From JBJXGV01 sp046160485 (GTDB lineage: Bacteria; Orphanbacterota; Orphanbacteria; JBJXGV01): DNA of 24,396 nt. The stretch is from positions 1 to 24,396 of the forward strand of contig JBJXGV010000048.1 in assembly GCA_046160485.1 (NCBI GenBank), in the 5' to 3' direction. Shown one piece after another: positions 22,170 to 24,396 of the stretch (within the stretch, counting starts at the first letter, position 1; each line of letters opens with the position of its first letter). The notes under the pieces were generated by a model, which searched no databases, was not told the DNA's origin, and saw only the letters and a list, made by a program, of their open reading frames with translations. The position numbers were made by a program, and so were the translations under genes.

Positions 22170-23617
22170 GCGGTGGCCTCTTCGTCAGCGGATTCGGACT
22201 CGTCGCTCATGTCGGGAGCGTCCTCGACCGCGTCGAGCGGAGCCTCGTCGGGCAGCCGCGCTGCCGCCTCGCGCACATCGAGCTTGCCGGTGACTACATC
22301 GGCGACGAGGCGGGTGCGGTATTCGCGGAGGAGTTCGATTTCGCGTTCGAGGCGGGAGATGGTACTTATCAACGGCGAAGCTGCTCGCCCGATCGACGTC
22401 AGGATTCCTCGCTGCTCTGCAACCGGCGGAATGGCCACTGACCGCGAAGCAGTCGAAGACAAGTTGATGCGGAGTCGAGTGGCGCCGGTCGAGAGACACG
22501 CCGTCGCGCCTGCCGCTGTGGCCGAAAGCTGTGCTGCCATGAACTGCGTAACGACTCGACCCTCGCTCAGCCGAAAGCGAAAACAATCGGCCTTCACCAT
22601 CGCTGGGCCGAGATCTGGCGGCGCGACACACGCGCGACCTGCCGGGATCTTGTCGTCACCGAGACCCGCGACCAACAGATCTCCTTCAATGACTCCGTGA
22701 TCGCCAAGAGTCGCGTAGTGCTCGGCCGAAATGAACGCGCCATCGCGAGCGCGAAACTCCCCGCTTCCGATGTTCTGTAGTCGGATCACGCGGACACCGG
22801 AGTCTGTGTAATGTGCAGACTTGAGGCCCGAGCCGAACGGACCGTCGCAACGCGATATGCAAAGTCGGCCTAATGCAGCCACCTCCCAATGCTGCGGAAT
22901 GTCACCGAGCCAGGGGATGCCGGAGGGTTTGAGGGGGACGGAGGAGTCGAGGCCGCGGGTGACGGCGCGGTGGATGATGGCCTGCTTCTGCTCGTTGAGC
23001 AGCGCGATCACCTTCCGCTTCGTCCGGATCGCCCGTTCCAGCCGCCCGTTCGCCCAGTCCAAAAACCGCGCGATCGCCGCCTGCTCGGACACGGGCGGAA
23101 GCGGAAAGAGAAGATGCTTGAGCTCATCGGGATAGATGTGCTTGACCGTTGTGCCGCGGCCCATCGTCGCCTTCTGATTCGCTGAAGGACGACAATCCAT
23201 TACGTAGCCAAGAAACGGGGCGTGCACGGGAACAGTCGGTCGCAGGATGATGACATCACCTCCGCAGACTGCCAAACCCTCAATTAAGCTGACTGCCGAC
23301 TTGCCAATCTCCTCCAAGGATTCACCGGAGGCAGCGAAGAGGACGTCGCCGTATTGGAGAGGCGTGTAGTCCGCGGCGCGATCCGAGTGGATGAACGTCT
23401 TTGGCCTCCGGACGAAATAGCTGTGCGTCGTATACAGCTCACCGTACCGCACGCAGGGCACACCGGCCGACAATGCATCTTCCTTCGTCCCGCCGACGCC
23501 CTTGTGTAGTGACCCGATGTGTCTCGGCTTCCGCACGTCCCAATGTCCCGGCACCTGCCCGAGCCACGACAGCCCCGACTCCTTGTATTCCGGATATGGC
23601 TTGAGGTTGCCGATCAT
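22166..23617 (-). CDS. hsdS: type I restriction-modification specificity subunit S
   Basis: This is a 483-residue protein with the usual two half-repeats. TRD1 spans about 1-172 and opens with SGLSWLGQVPGHW. It is followed by a conserved helix region (PPVSEQAAIARFLDWANGRL, then EQKQAIIHRAVTRGLD). TRD2 spans about 232-395 and opens with the matching SGIPWLGDIPQHW. It is followed by PPVAEQRGILTSI and LREYRTRLVADVVTGKLDVR. The subunit would select a bipartite DNA target and hold two HsdM subunits. The two TRDs differ in sequence, so an asymmetric target is expected. The last 27 residues are strongly acidic (about 457-483), an uncommon extension. The start overlaps the DUF1524 gene stop, and the stop overlaps the hsdR start, both as ATGA. 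Confidence 0.94.
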   Translation of the reverse strand: MIGNLKPYPEYKESGLSWLGQVPGHWDVRKPRHIGSLHKGVGGTKEDALSAGVPCVRYGELYTTHSYFVRRPKTFIHSDRAADYTPLQYGDVLFAASGESLEEIGKSAVSLIEGLAVCGGDVIILRPTVPVHAPFLGYVMDCRPSANQKATMGRGTTVKHIYPDELKHLLFPLPPVSEQAAIARFLDWANGRLERAIRTKRKVIALLNEQKQAIIHRAVTRGLDSSVPLKPSGIPWLGDIPQHWEVAALGRLCISRCDGPFGSGLKSAHYTDSGVRVIRLQNIGSGEFRARDGAFISAEHYATLGDHGVIEGDLLVAGLGDDKIPAGRACVAPPDLGPAMVKADCFRFRLSEGRVVTQFMAAQLSATAAGATACLSTGATRLRINLSSTASRSVAIPPVAEQRGILTSIGRAASPLISTISRLEREIELLREYRTRLVADVVTGKLDVREAAARLPDEAPLDAVEDAPDMSDESESADEEATA

Positions 23618-24396
23618 TCCTGCCCACCGTCACCCATTTGATCCTCGTAGGCCTGGCGCACGACGCCCATGACGTAAGGCAGTTCCTCCATTGATCTGAG
23701 GCCGATTTCCCCGTCGCCGTTGCCCCAGCGACCGGTACCCGACACGTCCTTGCAAAGCCCCTTGGGGTCATTCAAGTTGGAATAATCCAGGTTTACGCTG
23801 AGTCGCAATCGCTTGGCCTGCGGAATCACATCTACAAAGTTGGTTTCAGCCTTGTAGGCCACGTACAACTTCTTGAACTCCTCGGTGACGCAGGGGTCGA
23901 GCGCGAGCACTTCCTTGCGGAAGGCTTCGAACACTTCGCGCATACCGGCGCTGAGCAGGTTCGGATGGTCGTCGATGGTGTAGCCGCCGGTCGCGGGCAC
24001 CTTCTCCGGCTCATAGGCGGCCAGGGTTGCGGCATCGAGCTTCGGCGCGGTCCACACTGTTAGCGCCTGATCGGCAAGCCGCCCGGCGCGGTTTTGGATC
24101 GCTGCTTCGCTCCACGCGTCGAGCTGGCCGAGCCCGGCGTTGAGCTTCAGCGGGCTTTGCTTGAAGCCGCCCGTCATGTCGCGCTTCTCGGCGAAGGGGC
24201 GGTCGCTGTACTCGGCGTTGTAGCCGGTGAGCGTGAGGTTGCCGAGGGTATGCAACCACTGCTGCTGCACGCGCAGCCACTCCGCGCCGAGCGCCTGCCG
24301 CCACGCCGCCGGCAGGTCGGGGTTCTGCGGCAGGATGTGTTCGATGGTGTACTCGTCCACCGGCACGCGCTCCTTGCGGCCGTGATTCTCCAGCCG
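23614..24396 (-). CDS. DUF262/DUF1524-type HNH nuclease (GmrSD-like), C-terminal part with DUF5655-like domain
   Basis: The gene is cut by the window edge; 260 residues of the C-terminal part are visible and the frame stays open to 24396. Residues about 8-75 carry the DUF1524 HNH-like motif: DEYTIEHILPQ (His 20), then HTLGNLTLTGYN (Asn 53 and Asn 60) and a Lys at 71. This is the putative nicking or cutting centre of GmrSD-like type IV restriction proteins. Residues about 150-255 (FKKLYVAYKAETNFVDVIPQ, RLRLSVNLDYSNLND, YVMGVVRQAYEDQ) match DUF5655, a domain often at the end of such proteins. The N-terminal DUF262 (ParB-like NTPase) half would lie beyond the edge. The stop overlaps the hsdS start as ATGA, which ties it to the type I operon. 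Confidence 0.85.
   Translation of the reverse strand, partial: RLENHGRKERVPVDEYTIEHILPQNPDLPAAWRQALGAEWLRVQQQWLHTLGNLTLTGYNAEYSDRPFAEKRDMTGGFKQSPLKLNAGLGQLDAWSEAAIQNRAGRLADQALTVWTAPKLDAATLAAYEPEKVPATGGYTIDDHPNLLSAGMREVFEAFRKEVLALDPCVTEEFKKLYVAYKAETNFVDVIPQAKRLRLSVNLDYSNLNDPKGLCKDVSGTGRWGNGDGEIGLRSMEELPYVMGVVRQAYEDQMGDGGQE

Overview
The window is high-GC DNA with dense coding. Five large secreted proteins end in the same FlgD-like / T9SS type A-like C-terminal domain (a Pro-Asn-Pro entry, then a 'YD.SGR.V' strand and a 'G.YF.R' strand). This is typical of the FCB-type lineages, and the base composition and style resemble high-GC candidate phyla such as Candidatus Eisenbacteria. That placement is inference; no rRNA or other marker gene is present.

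Region 1 (about 68-14857) is a minus-strand array of surface or secreted proteins, interrupted by one plus-strand pair. In minus-strand order they are: a 14-repeat double propeller (11567-14857), a double FG-GAP propeller (7918-11235), a beta-helix/Ig protein (5676-7658), a single 7-repeat propeller (1291-3300) and a BNR-repeat protein (68-1294, joined to the previous gene by an ATGA overlap). The passenger domains belong to unrelated families, but the tails are shared. Three of the proteins also share the same Ig-like domain after each seven-repeat propeller. The plus-strand insert (3510-5583) encodes an exported DUF1579 protein and an NAD(P)-binding SDR/DUF2867 protein, 4 nt apart.

Region 2 (about 15062-18546) holds small metabolic genes and gene debris, all on the minus strand. 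It contains an NmrA-type NAD(P)-binding protein, a small dimeric alpha/beta-barrel protein, the tail of a Fic protein, a nucleotidyltransferase with a SEC-C zinc tail, a 30-codon relic of a second alpha/beta-barrel gene that overlaps the nucleotidyltransferase start, a frameshifted methyltransferase relic and a GIY-YIG protein. The density of broken genes suggests repeated insertion and deletion next to the defence locus.

Region 3 (about 18557-24396) starts with a small protein carrying a duplicated zinc ribbon. It then holds a type I restriction operon read leftwards: a DUF262/DUF1524-type HNH protein with a DUF5655-like tail (cut by the window edge), hsdS and hsdR, each joined to the next by an ATGA overlap. 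The methylase gene hsdM is not in the window and would be expected beyond the right edge. Placing a GmrSD-like HNH nuclease inside the same translationally coupled unit as hsdS and hsdR suggests one composite defence locus.

No tRNA, rRNA, CRISPR array or intact insertion sequence was seen. Candidate terminators are GC-rich hairpins without T-tracts.
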